DNA of 64,000 bases, from NCBI RefSeq assembly GCF_002776525.5, contig NC_045453.1, positions 39,860,096 to 39,924,095 on the forward strand, in the 5' to 3' direction. The stretch comes from Piliocolobus tephrosceles. Its lineage: Eukaryota > Chordata > Mammalia > Primates > Cercopithecidae. Shown piece by piece: positions 45,180 through 57,378 of this stretch. A program made the position numbers and the translations under genes. Position 1 is the first letter of the stretch. Each line of letters begins with the position of its first letter. The notes beneath the pieces are model-generated. The model searched no databases. It was not told where the DNA came from and saw only the letters and a list, made by a program, of their open reading frames with translations.

Positions 45180-45375
45180 AATGGGCTTCACACTTCCACC
45201 CTCTTAGACTCCCACAAAGCCACGCAATGGTACTCTCCCTTTACTAAGGAGGAAAACAAAGTTCAGAAGAGTTAAGTCACCTGTTCCAGGTCACACAACC
45301 CTAACTTGTGATGCTGGGACATGAACCTAGGCCTGTCTTGCTCTGAAAGCCCTGCCCCTTTCACTCTAAACATCC
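45180..45375 (-). repeat. MIR SINE, antisense
   Basis: 'aggaggaaaacaaagttcag', 'aagagttaagtcacctgttc', 'caggtcacacaaccctaact' and 'gggacatgaacctaggcctg' follow antisense MIR closely. Confidence 0.8.
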
Positions 45376-45639
45376 ACTGATACGCAAAAGGACTTGAGGA
45401 AAGAGACACTGAAATAAACATGATGCAGTTAGAAGGAAATAAATGTAAAATCATTTACTTTGGTTTAAAAATATGTGTTGTACAGCTGCAGGACAGGGAC
45501 ATTCTGGAGTAGCTCGCATTCTTAATATAAGCCCTCAAAATGTTACAGCCACCAATTAAAAACTAGTATTGTCATATCAACCAATTTGAAGCAGTATATT
45601 CATAAAACTATACTCTCTCCTAAGTAGTATAAAATAATG

Positions 45640-45830
45640 TTTTAACATGGAAAATCTGTCACAAACCTTGCTTCCAACACATACAAGCCATGTGACTTTG
45701 GGGCAAGTACTTCTGCTTGGTGATACCCAGCTTACTAATCTAGAGAATGGGGATAATGATAGCTCCTAATTCAGTGTTGATGAAGACCAAAGAGCTCAAT
45801 GTGTGGCACAGTGTGTGGCACGTACGGCTA
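45640..45830 (+). repeat. MIR SINE
   Basis: 'acaagccatgtgactttggg' then 'gcaagtacttctgctt', 'gagaatggggataatgatag' and 'ctcctaattcagtgttgatg' follow sense MIR. A local near-duplicate of 'gtgtggcac' lies at its 3' end. Confidence 0.75.
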
Positions 45831-46024
45831 AATTTTCTCAGCTAAACATTTGGTGGTGTTTTCATCCCCTCTGGAGTTCTGTACCTAGTTCCAAAGTCTA
45901 CATGTTAAGAGTTAAGAATGCCTCTGTGTTGCCTGGAGGAGAAGGTAAACAGAGTTTGCACCTGGTTCTCATCTCAGTGACTCTGAAGAGCAGATAAAGC
46001 CTGCCAAGTTAAAGGCCAGGAGAA

Positions 46025-46745
46025 AAGATTTTTTTTTATTCCATCATTTAACAATTTTGTTTGAGTACCATCTACATACCAGTCATGTTTTAGACACTGT
46101 GAATAAAACGGTGAAGGCCTTGGTACCTGAAGTCGAGGGACTTCCATCCCAATGGAGGAAACAAGCAGAGAACAGCCAAATAGAGAAAATGAATAAAATG
46201 ATTGCCTAGAATGATGGAAGTGTTATGAAGAAGCAAATTACAGGCTGAGATAGAGATGGTAAAGGGGTGGATTGCATTAGGCAGAGTAGCTACAGAGGAC
46301 TATTTGAAGAGGTTGCAATTAATCAGAGATGTGAAGGCTAAAACACAGGTAGAAAGTGTGCTCGGCAGAAGTAACAGCGTGGTCAGAGGCTCCAGTGAAA
46401 GAATGCTTGGGCTGATCAGGAAGATGAGAGAAGAACGGACACATGCATGAGACCAGGGAGCAGTCTCAAATGGGGTTGAGAAGATCTGACAATGCCTGTG
46501 GCATGGCAAGGAGTTTGGATTTTATTTTCAAGGCAATGGAAAGTCATTGAAAGGCTTTAAGTGGAGGCCAACGTAAGCTGGCAACAAACATGTAGCCTGG
46601 ATCTGGAGGAGGATGTAGTAGAACCGTGAGATAATTTGCTCTAGAGAGGACAGGGACCTGCACAGGTGATGGCAGTGGAGATGGGGAGGATGGCTGGATC
46701 GCAGACATGTTTTGGAAAGAAAATTTACAGGAAATATCAGACTGT
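46025..46745 (-). repeat. L2 LINE, antisense
   Basis: It starts at the L2 3' end ('taccatctacataccagtca', 'gttttagacactgtgaataa'). It runs through 'tcccaatggaggaaacaag', 'aagcaaattacaggctgaga', 'aatcagagatgtgaaggcta', 'ggcaatggaaagtcattgaa' and 'tggaggaggatg'. Both minus-strand ORFs inside (46300-46749) are L2 debris and not functional. Confidence 0.7.
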
Positions 46746-46961
46746 CCAACTATGGCTATGATTCTCCCTGAATGCCCTATTTGAAGGGTGGATAATCATT
46801 TGATAACTGGTGATTATTAGAATTTATCTGGTGTTAATCAGTCGAGGATTATTGAATATCTGAAATTCCATATGAATTGCTCACTTTGGATAGATAGAAA
46901 AATTATTTCATGTTAATGACATTAGACTCATATATTAAATTATCATATAGGAATGGTTTTG

Positions 46962-47252
46962 GGCTGAGCACTGTGGCTCATGCCTGTAATCCCAGCCCTT
47001 CAGGAGGCTGAAACAGGCAGATTGCTTGAGCCCAGGAGTTCAAGACCAGCCTGAGCAACATAGCGAAATCCTATCTCTACAAAACATACAAAAATTAGCC
47101 AGACGTGTGGTGGCACATGCCTGTAGTCCCAGCTACTCAGTAGGCTGAGGTGGGAGGGTCGCCTGAGCCTGGAAGGAGGTTTTAGTGAGTCATGATCACA
47201 CCACTGAATTCCAGCCTGTGTACTCGGTCTCAAACAAACAAACAAAAAACAA
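46962..47252 (+). mobile_element. AluJ SINE
   Basis: Complete but diverged Alu from 'ggctgagcactgtggctcat' to 'ctcggtctcaaacaaac'. 'gattgcttgagcccaggagt' and 'gagcaacatagcgaaatcct' are AluJ-type wording. The end of the right monomer has a short deletion ('cagcctgtgtactcggtctc'). Confidence 0.9.
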
Positions 47253-47570
47253 CTTAATTTTTTAAAAATAGAAATACTTTTGGATTAATTAATTAGGACC
47301 AATCTAATATGGTACCTCACAGACCTGCTGGAGGAAAAAAGTTCAGTCCGTAGATTATTATTCAGGTAGACCTGCCCTTCATGGGAGAAGGCTCTAGAAC
47401 TTCTGGGAGTTATGAGCACCTGAGAAGGGGATGCAGAAAACGGGAAATGTGCTATGCAGGAACCTCATGACAAGGTCTGGCCCTGGGTTTTCCCTCATGT
47501 GACATCCATGAAAAGTCACGTTTTGACCACTGTCTAACTTTTGGGTCAGAGCTAGAAGAGGGTCTTAGAC
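47253..47570. other. Unassigned sequence
   Basis: No repeat or gene signal recognised. Confidence 0.35.
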
Positions 47571-47735
47571 CAGGGGTTTTGCAGATTAGAAGCTCTTGAG
47601 GAACTTCCAAAACAAAAACAAAACCATACCCAGGCAGTACTCAAGGAAGGGGAAGGGGGGATAAACTGTGTATATTTAGTATTTTTAAAGAGTTCCCCAA
47701 GTGATTGTAACGCCCTCAAGGTTGAGAAACACATT
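47571..47735 (+). mobile_element. MER5A-like hAT-Charlie MITE
   Basis: It starts 'caggggttttgcagattaga' and ends 'gccctcaaggttgagaaaca', near-complementary ends as in MER5A. The interior has 'cttgaggaacttccaaaac' and 'aaagagttccccaagtgatt'. A hAT-type 8-bp duplication could not be confirmed. Confidence 0.65.
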
Positions 47736-47780
47736 ACAAAGCTTTTGACACTGTCCTACTCTATTGTTTTATTGAGAGAC

Positions 47781-48170
47781 TGCTATGGGCTCTAAATAAA
47801 ACAATTTTTATGCTCCCATAAAATTTTTAAGCTCCCACAAAATTCATATGTTAAAATCTTCAGCCCCAAGGTGACGGTATTAGGAGGTGGGCTTTTGGGA
47901 GGTGATTCGGTCATGACGGTGAGGCCTCATGAATGGGATTAGTACCTTTATGAAAGAGATCCCAGAGAACTCATTTGTTGTTCCTACCATATGAGAACAT
48001 AGCAAAAAGATGCAATCTATGAAGCGGGAATTGGGCCCACACCAGACACTGGACCTGCCGGCCTCTGGATCTTGGACTTCCCAGCCTCCAGAACTGTGAT
48101 AAATACATTTTCATTGTTTATTAGCCCCGAGGTTATGGTATTTTGATGTAGCAGCCAAGAACAGACTACC
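47781..48170 (+). mobile_element. MLT1 LTR, near full length (ERVL-MaLR)
   Basis: It runs from TGCTATGGGCTCTAAATA through 'aaaattcatatgttaaaatc', 'gtattaggaggtgggctttt', 'catgaatgggattagtacct', 'accagacactggacctgccg', 'ggacttcccagcctccagaa' to 'gcagccaagaacagacta'. It fits MLT1A/B. Near its start, 'gctcccataaaattttt' and 'gctcccacaaaattcat' form a small internal duplication. It is a solo LTR with no MaLR internal sequence beside it. Confidence 0.88.
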
Positions 48171-50084
48171 CTTTCTCTTCTAAAACTGGCACGTATTCAC
48201 TTAAACAATATGCACATATAGTAAGGGCAGGAGAAGTTTCACAAAATGAAGTAAGTGTATAAAAGTGAAGAGACAGTGTCTTGTCTTCTTTGCACTGGCC
48301 ATGGATGGGGAGTGGATTCATGCCAGCTGTGCCTGTAATTTTCTCTCTCTTGATGCACTCAGAGTAACTGTTCAGTGGCTGGACAAGGTGGCCGGCGCCC
48401 GAGTGCGACACAGATGCCCCATTCACTGTACTCCCAGGGCAGCTCTGCCCTGCCTTTAGTCTGATCTTTATTTGTAGTCTTAAAAATTTTCCATTTCAAC
48501 TTTTAGTCAGTAGATTCTCCAACTTCAGCTCCTCTCATATGAGGATGGTGATGAGGAAGAAAAATACCTACCTGAGCTTTGCAAACATTTTTAGCAAACC
48601 CACACAGAGAGAGGGTAGAGCCTACAGCATATAGCTAAGCCCTTTGTCAATACGAGGCCTGGCTCCAAGTGCACACTGCTTGGCTCGTGATCAAAATGGC
48701 TTCATCTTATTAGAAATCTCCAAGGCTTACAGAGTCAAAACTTGGACATTTACTGTACACATTAACAGAACTTATTCCACAGGCTCATAATAAATCTTTA
48801 TAACCACATATGGCCCAGTTATAAATATCAGCTGGGAAGAGCAATAAAAGCACAGCGCACAGAAAGGTCTCTGCCCAGCTTGGAAGCACTTTAGACTTTA
48901 TTAATTTGCCTATTTTATCGAGCTGTAACATTTCAGATGGTAGAGGGAACTTAATTCACTATTGAAGTAAACTGGAGAAAGTAATAAAACACTACAATCT
49001 CTACAAGAAAAATAATACAACAATTAGTCACTTAGTTCATTCAAGTCAGGTTACAGTTCTTCAGACAAAATGAAACACAGGAAATTCCCCATGAATTGTA
49101 AATTATTTCTTCATGCCAGGCAGGTGGTAGTGGTAGGTTTCATTCCATTTGTTGTGGTTCTGATACCTCCCTCTTGAAACAAATGAAAGGTTGAGTTAGA
49201 GCTTCTTCCACTTGGAAATGGAAGAAACATAATAAAGGAAAAAAGAATAGCTGTTCCTTCGACTCATCTCAGACACCCCAGCATTAATGCCAGGCCCGGG
49301 CTACCTTTCCGATTTTCTACAAACAGTGTTGCTGGGCAATACTGGTGGCATGCTGTATGCATGAGGGGCCTGTTCAGTAGTCTCCACTGGGGGGTTGCCT
49401 TCTCTGTCCCAGGCTCTGACTTGGTGTACCTGTTTGTGTCTATTTACACACAAAGAGTGGGAAACTAGACTATTTAGTCCCAAAGTCACACACACAGTTT
49501 CAAACCTGAGAGGCCCATCTCAATTTTAAATATTGTTTGGAAACACTGTAATTGCTGACATTACAGGTTTAATCATTTCTTTCTTTTGGTTGGAAAGTGA
49601 TGGCTGTATTTTGTATCGACCCCTTTCTACAGCAGTTTCTCTCCCTTCTGCACCATTTCAAAACAATAATTTAAGTGTCACCTTGACACAAATAGATTTT
49701 GTGTCAGGAAACTTTTTTAGATTTAAGAGAAAAAAAACTCTCAAATACCAAAGATTTAAATTTTAATTAAATTGGTCATTATTCAAAATTACCACTCCAC
49801 TTTTACTTTCTAACATTCTTTTACTGGAGAACAATAAATACAGGTACTTGCGTTCCATTGTTCATCTTTAAGATTGCTAAATGGCTCTGAAGAACTTTCC
49901 TTTGACTTTTTAACTCACTCTCACAGCCTTGTTTTCTTGGGGCATATTTGCAGCTGAGTCGAAGGTAGGATTTGGGGGCTTGGGAAAATCAGAGTTTAAA
50001 ATCTGGCTTTGGGAGCTAAACCCACAGAATTGCTCGATTACGCAAATTACATTAACTCTAGATTAGATACATATAGAAGATATT
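48171..50084. other. Repeat-poor, AT-rich non-coding sequence
   Basis: About 1.9 kb in which I name no repeat. AT-rich words such as AATAAATC, TATAAATATC and ATAAAAGC cluster at 48780-48860. Absence of repeats is compatible with constraint, but conservation cannot be judged from one sequence. Confidence 0.35.
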
Positions 50085-50395
50085 TCATATCTTCTGCTTT
50101 TAAGGATATAAAATTACAGCCAGATAGGAGAAATAAGTTCTAGTGATCTCTAGCACTGCAGGATGACTATAGATAACAGTAACATATTACATAGTTTTAA
50201 ATAGCTAGAAGGAAGAAACTGAATATTCCCAAAACAAAGAAATGATAAATGATGATGCATATACTATTTACTCTGATCTGCTCACTATGCATTATATGTT
50301 TCAAAACATCACTATATTCTCCATGCATACACACAATTATTTGTCAATTTGTAAAAATTCAGTTAATTTTTAAAAAATAGAATAAATTTAAAAAT
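50085..50395 (+). mobile_element. L1MA LINE 3' end
   Basis: 'gttctagtgatctctagcac', 'aggatgactatagataacag', 'agttttaaatagctagaagg', 'attcccaaaacaaagaaatg', 'catcactatattctccatgc' and 'acacaattatttgtcaattt' follow the 3' UTR of L1MA elements to their end. 5' truncated. Confidence 0.85.
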
Positions 50396-53300
50396 CACTT
50401 TTCCTGTAGCATGTATGAGACTCCTAAATTTATATTGCCCATGAAGTGAATAATCATTCAAAACTATAAAAAAGAAATGTAAATATAACATGCATTCAGG
50501 CTTAGCATATTTTGGTAGCTTCCTAAATGTTTATATTAGTTTTTAAAAATCCAGGAGTCAATGAGTTTTCAAAAGCATAAATTCCTGGAGAAGTTTTAAA
50601 GAAAGCAAGAAAAATATTGCTTTGTTTACTTCTCTCAGAGATGTTTAAAATTATTTTCTTTGTAATTTGGGAATATTATAGTATTTTAAACTATGTTTGA
50701 CTCAATAGTTAAAAACTAATATATGTAGTATGAAATATATGCAGTGTTTTAGGGGAAAAGACTACATATATTTTACCAGTGTTAGGTATGTGCTAGAATA
50801 TTTTCTATTTCTTATATCAAGAATATGCATTCTTAAGGCAGAAATAGAAGTTTTCGTTTACATTAAAATTAACTATCCAAATACCATCCTGTAGGTCTTT
50901 TTGTGTTATAGTGATTCTGTTACCATGTCTTCTCGGAAAAACTGATCCATTTTTTTTTTTCATGTGGGCACAGCTTACATTTCAGGAAGTTAAGGGTGAA
51001 CATTAACAAAAGTAAAATATAATGCCACATATCATTCCTAGTTACAGCTTACAAGCATTGATACAAACTATGTGTTTAAGAAACACTATGCCTAAACTTT
51101 GACATAGTCTTACATCATTTTTAGGTAAATAAAAATTATTTCAAGACAGTCATTATGAAGCAAAATTATTAAAGATACCCTTACTATTTTTGAAATCCCT
51201 GCACTTGTGGACACTTGTTATACAGTTTATATATTCATTCAAAGAGCCCTCTGTGGTGTATAAGTTAACATCAGACATTCTGGAGTTCTTCAAGCAGAAT
51301 TTGTGGAAATTGAAACTATTATGAACCGTAATGACATATTACACATTGTACACATGCTGTATTTCTATATAGATATTGTTGAAGGTCAACACTGGTCATT
51401 TAATCTTCAAGTTATATCATTATTTTTGAAATAATCTAGTTACAGTTTCAACTGGTAGATTTCTTCTAAGTTAAATATCTATTACATATCACTTCATCCT
51501 ATTATAGACCACCCTTCACCCCTTTTATCCTGCAGGAGTTTAAACGAACACATTCTCAAAGCCTTTCCTAGTCAGGTTGCAATTGAGCAAAGCTGCTTTC
51601 AGAGATCGGGCTGCAGTTTAGGTAGGATTGCAGCCTGTGTCAAAAAATCAAGATACACATGGAGAAGAATGAGCCGTTACTCACAGTTCACAGATCTCGA
51701 CAATGTCTTAAGAAAAAGACGTTCCCTAACCTGGAACTTCCTGGATGGGGCGGTTTTAAGACAGGCTTGAAGAGGTGTAATAACAGCATAGATAACCCAT
51801 GCTACCACGGTATCATTATGGACGATAAGGCAAAATAAAACACAAACCTTTGCTAGCAGGATTCTCAAGCCTGCATTTTAGAACTGGTGGCATTTCACTC
51901 TCTGGAAATCTACGCAGGCACTTAGGTCAGCTCATAAACAATCTTCCCGGATTTCAGACAGAGGCATTTTCTTCAAAGCCGTGATTAGGTGAATCTTTGA
52001 CTTTCACTTGGGCTTCACGTAGCAAATCTGTGTCAAGACCTTTTGAAAACATTTTTACTAAATTAGAATCCCAATTTAATGTATCGTATCAGATAATCAT
52101 CTCTCTATTGCCAAAGAAAACACCTGCAGAATCATGGCAAAGTTCTGTTAAAGAAAGAGAATCTCGAGAAAGATAAGGAGCCAGGAAGAAACTGAGCACC
52201 AACCTGTGCATTTTGTTGTGACCTATAAATCACTTCTGTAGATTTCATCTTTTTTTTTTTTTTTTTTGGCTCCCAAGAAATAAAATTTAAGTGTACAGCA
52301 CACAGCTCGAAGGACAGGCACAGAGATACCTGTTGGCTGACTGATTTAGGGCAAAACTTTGAACATGTTTTCAACTCAAACTCCAAATTAACTCCCGGTT
52401 GGGGGAGGGATTCTGTGAGTTCAGATATTGGAACAGCCAGTTTTATAGACAGTTGGAGACCAGGCTTTTGCCCCCAGTGTCAGTTAACTTTTTTTTTTTT
52501 TTTTTCTGGATGGAGGGATGTTTATATTAACTTCTATTCCTCTCTGAATAAGTACTCCCCTCTCAGAAGCCAGCCCAGTTGGAGAGAGACTCCTAGAAGT
52601 AGCACTAGTGTAAAACATATGTGCTACAAATAAGCAGCCCTTTCAGCACCGTGTTCGCCGGAGCCGGTTCAGTTTTAAACGCACTTTTATTCTCCAGATC
52701 CGAAGCCTTCAATGGGGGGAAGTCAGGGATGAAACCAGGGAATGTTAGAAAAACAGAAGAAAGAATGTGAAATTAACATGCCTGTTACTGGAGAGATGAG
52801 GGGCCGGGGCATGAGTGGTCCTTAGGGAAAACTTTGAGGCACCATAGATTTGCAGGGGATAGCTCTTACTTAGAATTATATCCCCATAGCCTACCCTAGG
52901 GGCCACGTCCATAGCATAGGAGGCACTTAACAAATATTTATTAAATTAAAATAAATTGATAACAAATCAGGTGAATATTTTTATTGATTTATTAATTCAC
53001 CTATCCACTCTCTTATGAATAAAAAGTGGGTACTAATGCATATCTAATACAGGATATATAGAATAACTTGGAAGTAAAAGACACCGTTCTTGTGCCCAAA
53101 AGAAAGCTCTAGGAGGTGAGAGTGAATGCATGAGAGAAAAGTCACCATGTATAGTGGCCTTCCGTCAACTTGCTGCAGGAGGTGATGTGAGCAGAGTCCT
53201 GGGGACTCCTAGAGATAGTCTGGGAATATTTTGCAATTGCTGAAACACAGGACGGCTGTGACAAAGCAGATTGCAGGTTTCTCTGTTTGAGAGAGGATCA

Positions 53301-55269
53301 CCTGAAAAGTTCACAGAACCTTGCTTCGTTACTTTAATCTCAAACTTGGCTACCACCCATGGAAATTACCTGCAAAGCTTCGAATAACTGAGATTGTGAT
53401 TTATTGGTCTTGGATGTGTCCAGGGTGTGGGGATATTTAAAACTCTCCATAACACTTATGCACAGAAAAGTTTGAGAATACCATCCGGTTTTCAGCTGAT
53501 CCAAAGTCGATGACTGTTTATTCCTCTCCAACTCTTATTTTTCCTACATTTTTTTCATAAAAAACAAGACGGCTTGTACTTTCTATCACTTTGGCAGGTA
53601 TACCGTAAGGATTTATGAAGGGTAAAAGTGCTTAAAATACTTTGTGTATTGGCAAGGAGTGGGGTGGAATTCTGCCTAAATAATTTACTATTCAATCTTT
53701 TATCTTCCCAAACTGAAACAGATTCTGAATAGCTCTTCTTACCCCTCTTTAAATCATTTATAAAAGAAGATGCAAGTGCATGTATGTGGATTTTAAAATA
53801 TAAATCTCTAGCTTGCAATTATTACCCAACTCATGCCAGCAAACAAAACAAAACATTTGTTTTGTCAACTAATCAGCAATCCCAAAATGAGCAGCCTTTT
53901 CCTGATGGCGTTCATGAAATGCAGAATTAACACACACAGATGCTGGAAGCCTCAGCCAGACTTTTGACTTGGCCCAAACAGGCCTGGCTGCTGGCCACAG
54001 TGGTATATCAGTTGAAGTCTGCAGAGACTAGCTGCCAGTTATGCCACTGTGCAGACAGAATCTAACTGATTTGTTCAATGGAAGGTTATATTTGGAAACA
54101 TTCTGCCCTGCTTCGTCTGCCAAGCATGCGGACATGGCCCAGTCAAGCCTGGGTATGGGAGGAAGCCCACCTTATGGAACACAGGTGCTATCTGGCTGCC
54201 ACTACCTGCTCAGATCAGAGCCAGGGACCAGCAAGGGCTCAGCGTAGATGATATGACCTATGTTCTGCCATCTGGAAGCTCCTGTATCTGGTGCTGAAAG
54301 ATCCTGTCCTAAGACATGTCAACTCCACACCTACTTTTCTTACAGTATTTTGGGGCACAATTCCCTGACCACCTATTGACTTTGAGGTTTGTCAGCCACA
54401 TAGCAGAATAAAAAAAAAGGCACGTAAGACATGAATTAGCATGGTGTGAAAAGAAAAGTCAGTAAAAAGAGCCCGGGTGTGAGGAGGTATGAAAATGAAA
54501 ACATGTTCTGCAAGGGGTTTTTGATATGCTGAGAGACAATTGCTGGGGCAATTTAAATTTCCGTCTTTTACCAAGCAGCTACCCTGATTTTTATTGAACT
54601 TCACTATTTAAAGAATTCCACAAGCCTCACTCCTTTAACTCTGACAGTCTTCAGCTGACATCATGTGAAACTGCAGCAATTAATGGCAGCAAATTATGTT
54701 TTTAAATGCAAACATTGATATTAAGCTCTTCAGCAAAGTGCTTTCAATCACGTTTACATTGAAATCTGTCCTTACCTTCATATCTGGATGCTTCTAGCGA
54801 CGCTCACTTACTCCTAGTGCAAGAGAAGGAGGAGAACTTATACGCATTCTCCATCTGGAAACTGTTCCTTGGATCAAGGTTTACAATATCCAGCCCCAAA
54901 CTGATGCTCTTCGGGACACGTTCTCCTGGACCAGAGAGCGAGAGGGGGCCTGGCAGCATTGGCTGGCGGAGGTCTGCCTCTCCTTTTGCCACCTGACCCA
55001 CTCACGACTAAGCTGCCACAACAACTGCAGAATTGATGGGGGAGAAGCGCTCTTTCTCCTAATCCCACCACACCCACCTACACCTGGACATTTAAATGAG
55101 ACACTTACAAAGGGAGACAGAATGGCTTCTGTATAACTTAAACCAGAGATAAAAGTACATGAAATGGCTTGTCCACACATGCAGTAAAATAAAACAAAAA
55201 TCTGCCAGCAGGCAGTCAGAAAGCTGAACTATTTTGTGACTTGTATTTACATTGACACATGGTCTATTT
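50396..55269. other. Long repeat-poor non-coding stretch
   Basis: Nearly 4.9 kb without a confident interspersed repeat, the longest such stretch here. Two homopolymer T tracts lie at 52250-52267 and 52489-52505, and a short L2- or MIR-like tip at about 52905-52945. Short ORFs (up to 99 codons) overlap in several frames without recognisable domains. No promoter, exon or RNA gene can be supported. It may hold conserved non-coding elements. Confidence 0.35.
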
Positions 55270-55640
55270 TTTCTTATTAGAAAAATGAAATAATACATGT
55301 TAGACTTCGGAAAGTATAAAAAATTCATTACAAGGAAGTAGAAAATTATCTATAATGCTTCCCTTAAGAGAATCACTATGGCCGTTTTTGATATGTTTAC
55401 TTCTATGTAGAGATTTGTAAGCTAAAATTCATATTGTACATGCAATTTTGAATCTAGTTACATTTTTCTCTTTTCCTAATTATAAATATGGTTTATTTTC
55501 TGTACAAAAGTGAATCACTGGAGAAGAGAAAGTATAGAATTAAGTCTGTCCTATAATTCCACCCCCTCCTATAACCATCAATGAAGGTTTAGTGCTTATT
55601 CTGACAATTATTTTTCTCTTTTCCAGACATACATATACGT
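55270..55640 (-). repeat. Old L1 fragment, antisense, tentative
   Basis: 'ataattccaccccctcctat' then 'aaccatcaatgaaggtttag', and 'gacatacatatacgtgaaat', resemble antisense old L1 sequence that reads 'aattccaccacc...ataaccactattaacattttgg'. Weak. Confidence 0.35.
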
Positions 55641-55999
55641 GAAATTTTTATCTTGGGATCTTTGTGTGTCACGAAGTGTGTTTGGGGAATACTATGCTAA
55701 TGGTGACATAATGAATCAGAAACGCTTGAAAATTAGGCAAATCCTCCCCCTACTGAGTTGGTTCCTGCAGATGGATTTCACATCTTTTGCTGTTACAAAG
55801 CTTCCTTCTGGGCAGACCCTTTTTATCGTTTGCCTCATTGCTGATGGTTTTCCTGGATATAAAGTCTTTGAAGAAGAATTAGAAATCAGAGGATAAGAGT
55901 TTTGATATATGTTACAAAGATTGATACATATTACTAGCTCTTTCACACATATAAGCCCTTTCTACATTAAGCATATACATTTCATTGCAATCTTAACCA
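55641..55999. other. Unassigned sequence
   Basis: An 85-codon plus-strand ORF (55639-55896), overlapped by a minus ORF. No domain recognised. Confidence 0.35.
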
Positions 56000-56394
56000 A
56001 TTTATAATCTTTTAATTTAGTTAAGAATTTTTTGACATTCCAGGTAGCCAAATCTTCCTATTACTTTTTCATTGTGATTTTTTTTATGGTTAGAAAGTCC
56101 TTCACCAAAAGGAGACAAATTAGACTTTCAGGTATTTTTGTTTTTATTTTTTAAATTTTAGTTTCACTTTTTTGATTTAACTCCTTGATCTAGCTGGAAT
56201 GTATTTTAATATGTCATATAACATGAGAATGTTTTATTTTTCCAAATAGGTAAGTCATCTTTGAATAATATCATATTCCTTGACAGGCAAGGGTTCCTCT
56301 AACACACATTCATTCCAGGGCTCCCATTTCTGGTGGGTTGATATACCATTTATGCATCAATGCTACGCTGTTCTACTGCTTTTTGTAGTTTAGA
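56000..56394 (-). mobile_element. L1M LINE ORF2 relic, antisense (part 1)
   Basis: 'ggttagaaagtccttcacca', 'ccttgatctagctggaatgt', 'gaatgttttatttttccaaa' and 'taggtaagtcatc', then 'gttgatataccatttatgca' and 'acgctgttctactgcttttt' correspond to the antisense of L1 ORF2. The order continues after the MIR at 56395-56635. Confidence 0.7.
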
Positions 56395-56635
56395 GTATGG
56401 TGGGTAAGCAGGTGGGTACTAAACTTAGAGAATGCTATGCTCAAGTCCACCATTGAGTTGGTGAGCTGGTGAAAAGGTGCTCAAACTCTCTGGCCTCTTG
56501 AAAAACGGGTAGTTACAGCCTCTTCTGCATAAGGTTGTTGGAAGAGGGGAAATAGGAAAACTCACCAAAGGCAGAGAACAGTATTTGTTACAGGTCAATT
56601 ACGAAGAGTAGCTACTGTTATTATGATTCCTGTTA
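56395..56635 (+). repeat. MIR-like SINE within L1M
   Basis: 'aagtccaccattgagttggt', 'gctcaaactctctggcctct', 'tcttctgcataaggttgttg' and 'gaagagtagctactgttatt' resemble sense MIR. It sits between two collinear pieces of antisense L1. MIRs are generally older than L1M, so either the MIR call is wrong or a MIR-bearing segment was placed there otherwise. Confidence 0.45.
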
Positions 56636-56639
56636 CATC

Positions 56640-57235
56640 TCATATCTGCAAGGAGGGGGCATACCCAGCGTTTTTTGTTTTTGTTTTTGCTTTTTAAGTC
56701 CTGGCTATTTTTGCCTGTTATATTTCCAGAAAACTCTCTTTAATACTCTCAAAAGAAATTTTATCAGATTTTGATTAAAAGTATTAAACTGTTACATTTT
56801 TTTCATGAAAATTTGACATTGTGCCATATTATATTATCCTCGGTACCACATGATATGTCTGTCTAATTACTAAGATTTTATAATCATATTTTATAAAATA
56901 TGAAAGGTAAATTTCATATTTTATATTTTGCTTTGCACACTGATTCTTAAAATTGTTCCTTGTTTTTTGGGAACTTTTTTTGGTCATGTGATTCATATTT
57001 GCTTTTGAATCACACCATCGAACAAATTATCGCTTGCACTTGAAAAGCTATGTAACTTTACTATATTTGTTTGATATTTAGCAACATTACCCTATGTTAA
57101 TATTAGGTCTAAATTTTTAACTGATTTTATAGGCTTTCTGAAAATTCAGTTATATCATCTGCAAATAATAATAACTATGACTTTCCTTAAAGAATCAGCT
57201 ATTATGTCCAGAACAATAGTGAAAACAGTAGTGCT
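56640..57235 (-). mobile_element. L1M LINE ORF2 relic, antisense (part 2)
   Basis: 'aagtcctggctatttttgcc', 'attaggtctaaatttttaac', 'tcagttatatcatctgcaaa' then 'taataataactatgacttt' and 'agtagtgctggaagtcatcc' match antisense ORF2 ('atatcatctgcaaataatgacag...gaagtggtgatagtgggcatcc'). Highly AT-rich and broken. Confidence 0.7.
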
Positions 57236-57239
57236 GGAA

Positions 57240-57378
57240 GTCATCCTGGGGGTATCAGAGTAGTAGTTTCTTCACGTTCTGTCACTGCCACATGCTGAGT
57301 GATCCTGCATTCCCGCTCCCCTGTGCCTCAGTTTCTTCATCTATTTAAGGCAAATAATAATAGCACGTATTGCTGAGT
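57240..57378 (+). repeat. MIR SINE
   Basis: 'gctgagtgatcctgcattcc', 'cccctgtgcctcagtttctt' then 'catctatttaaggcaaataa' and 'taatagcacgtattgctgag' follow the sense MIR core. Confidence 0.7.

Noticed and set aside
52250..52505. Two T tracts as boundaries of a retrocopied segment
   Set aside because: The 220 bp between them matches no element I know, and there is no target-site duplication. Independent homopolymers are simpler.
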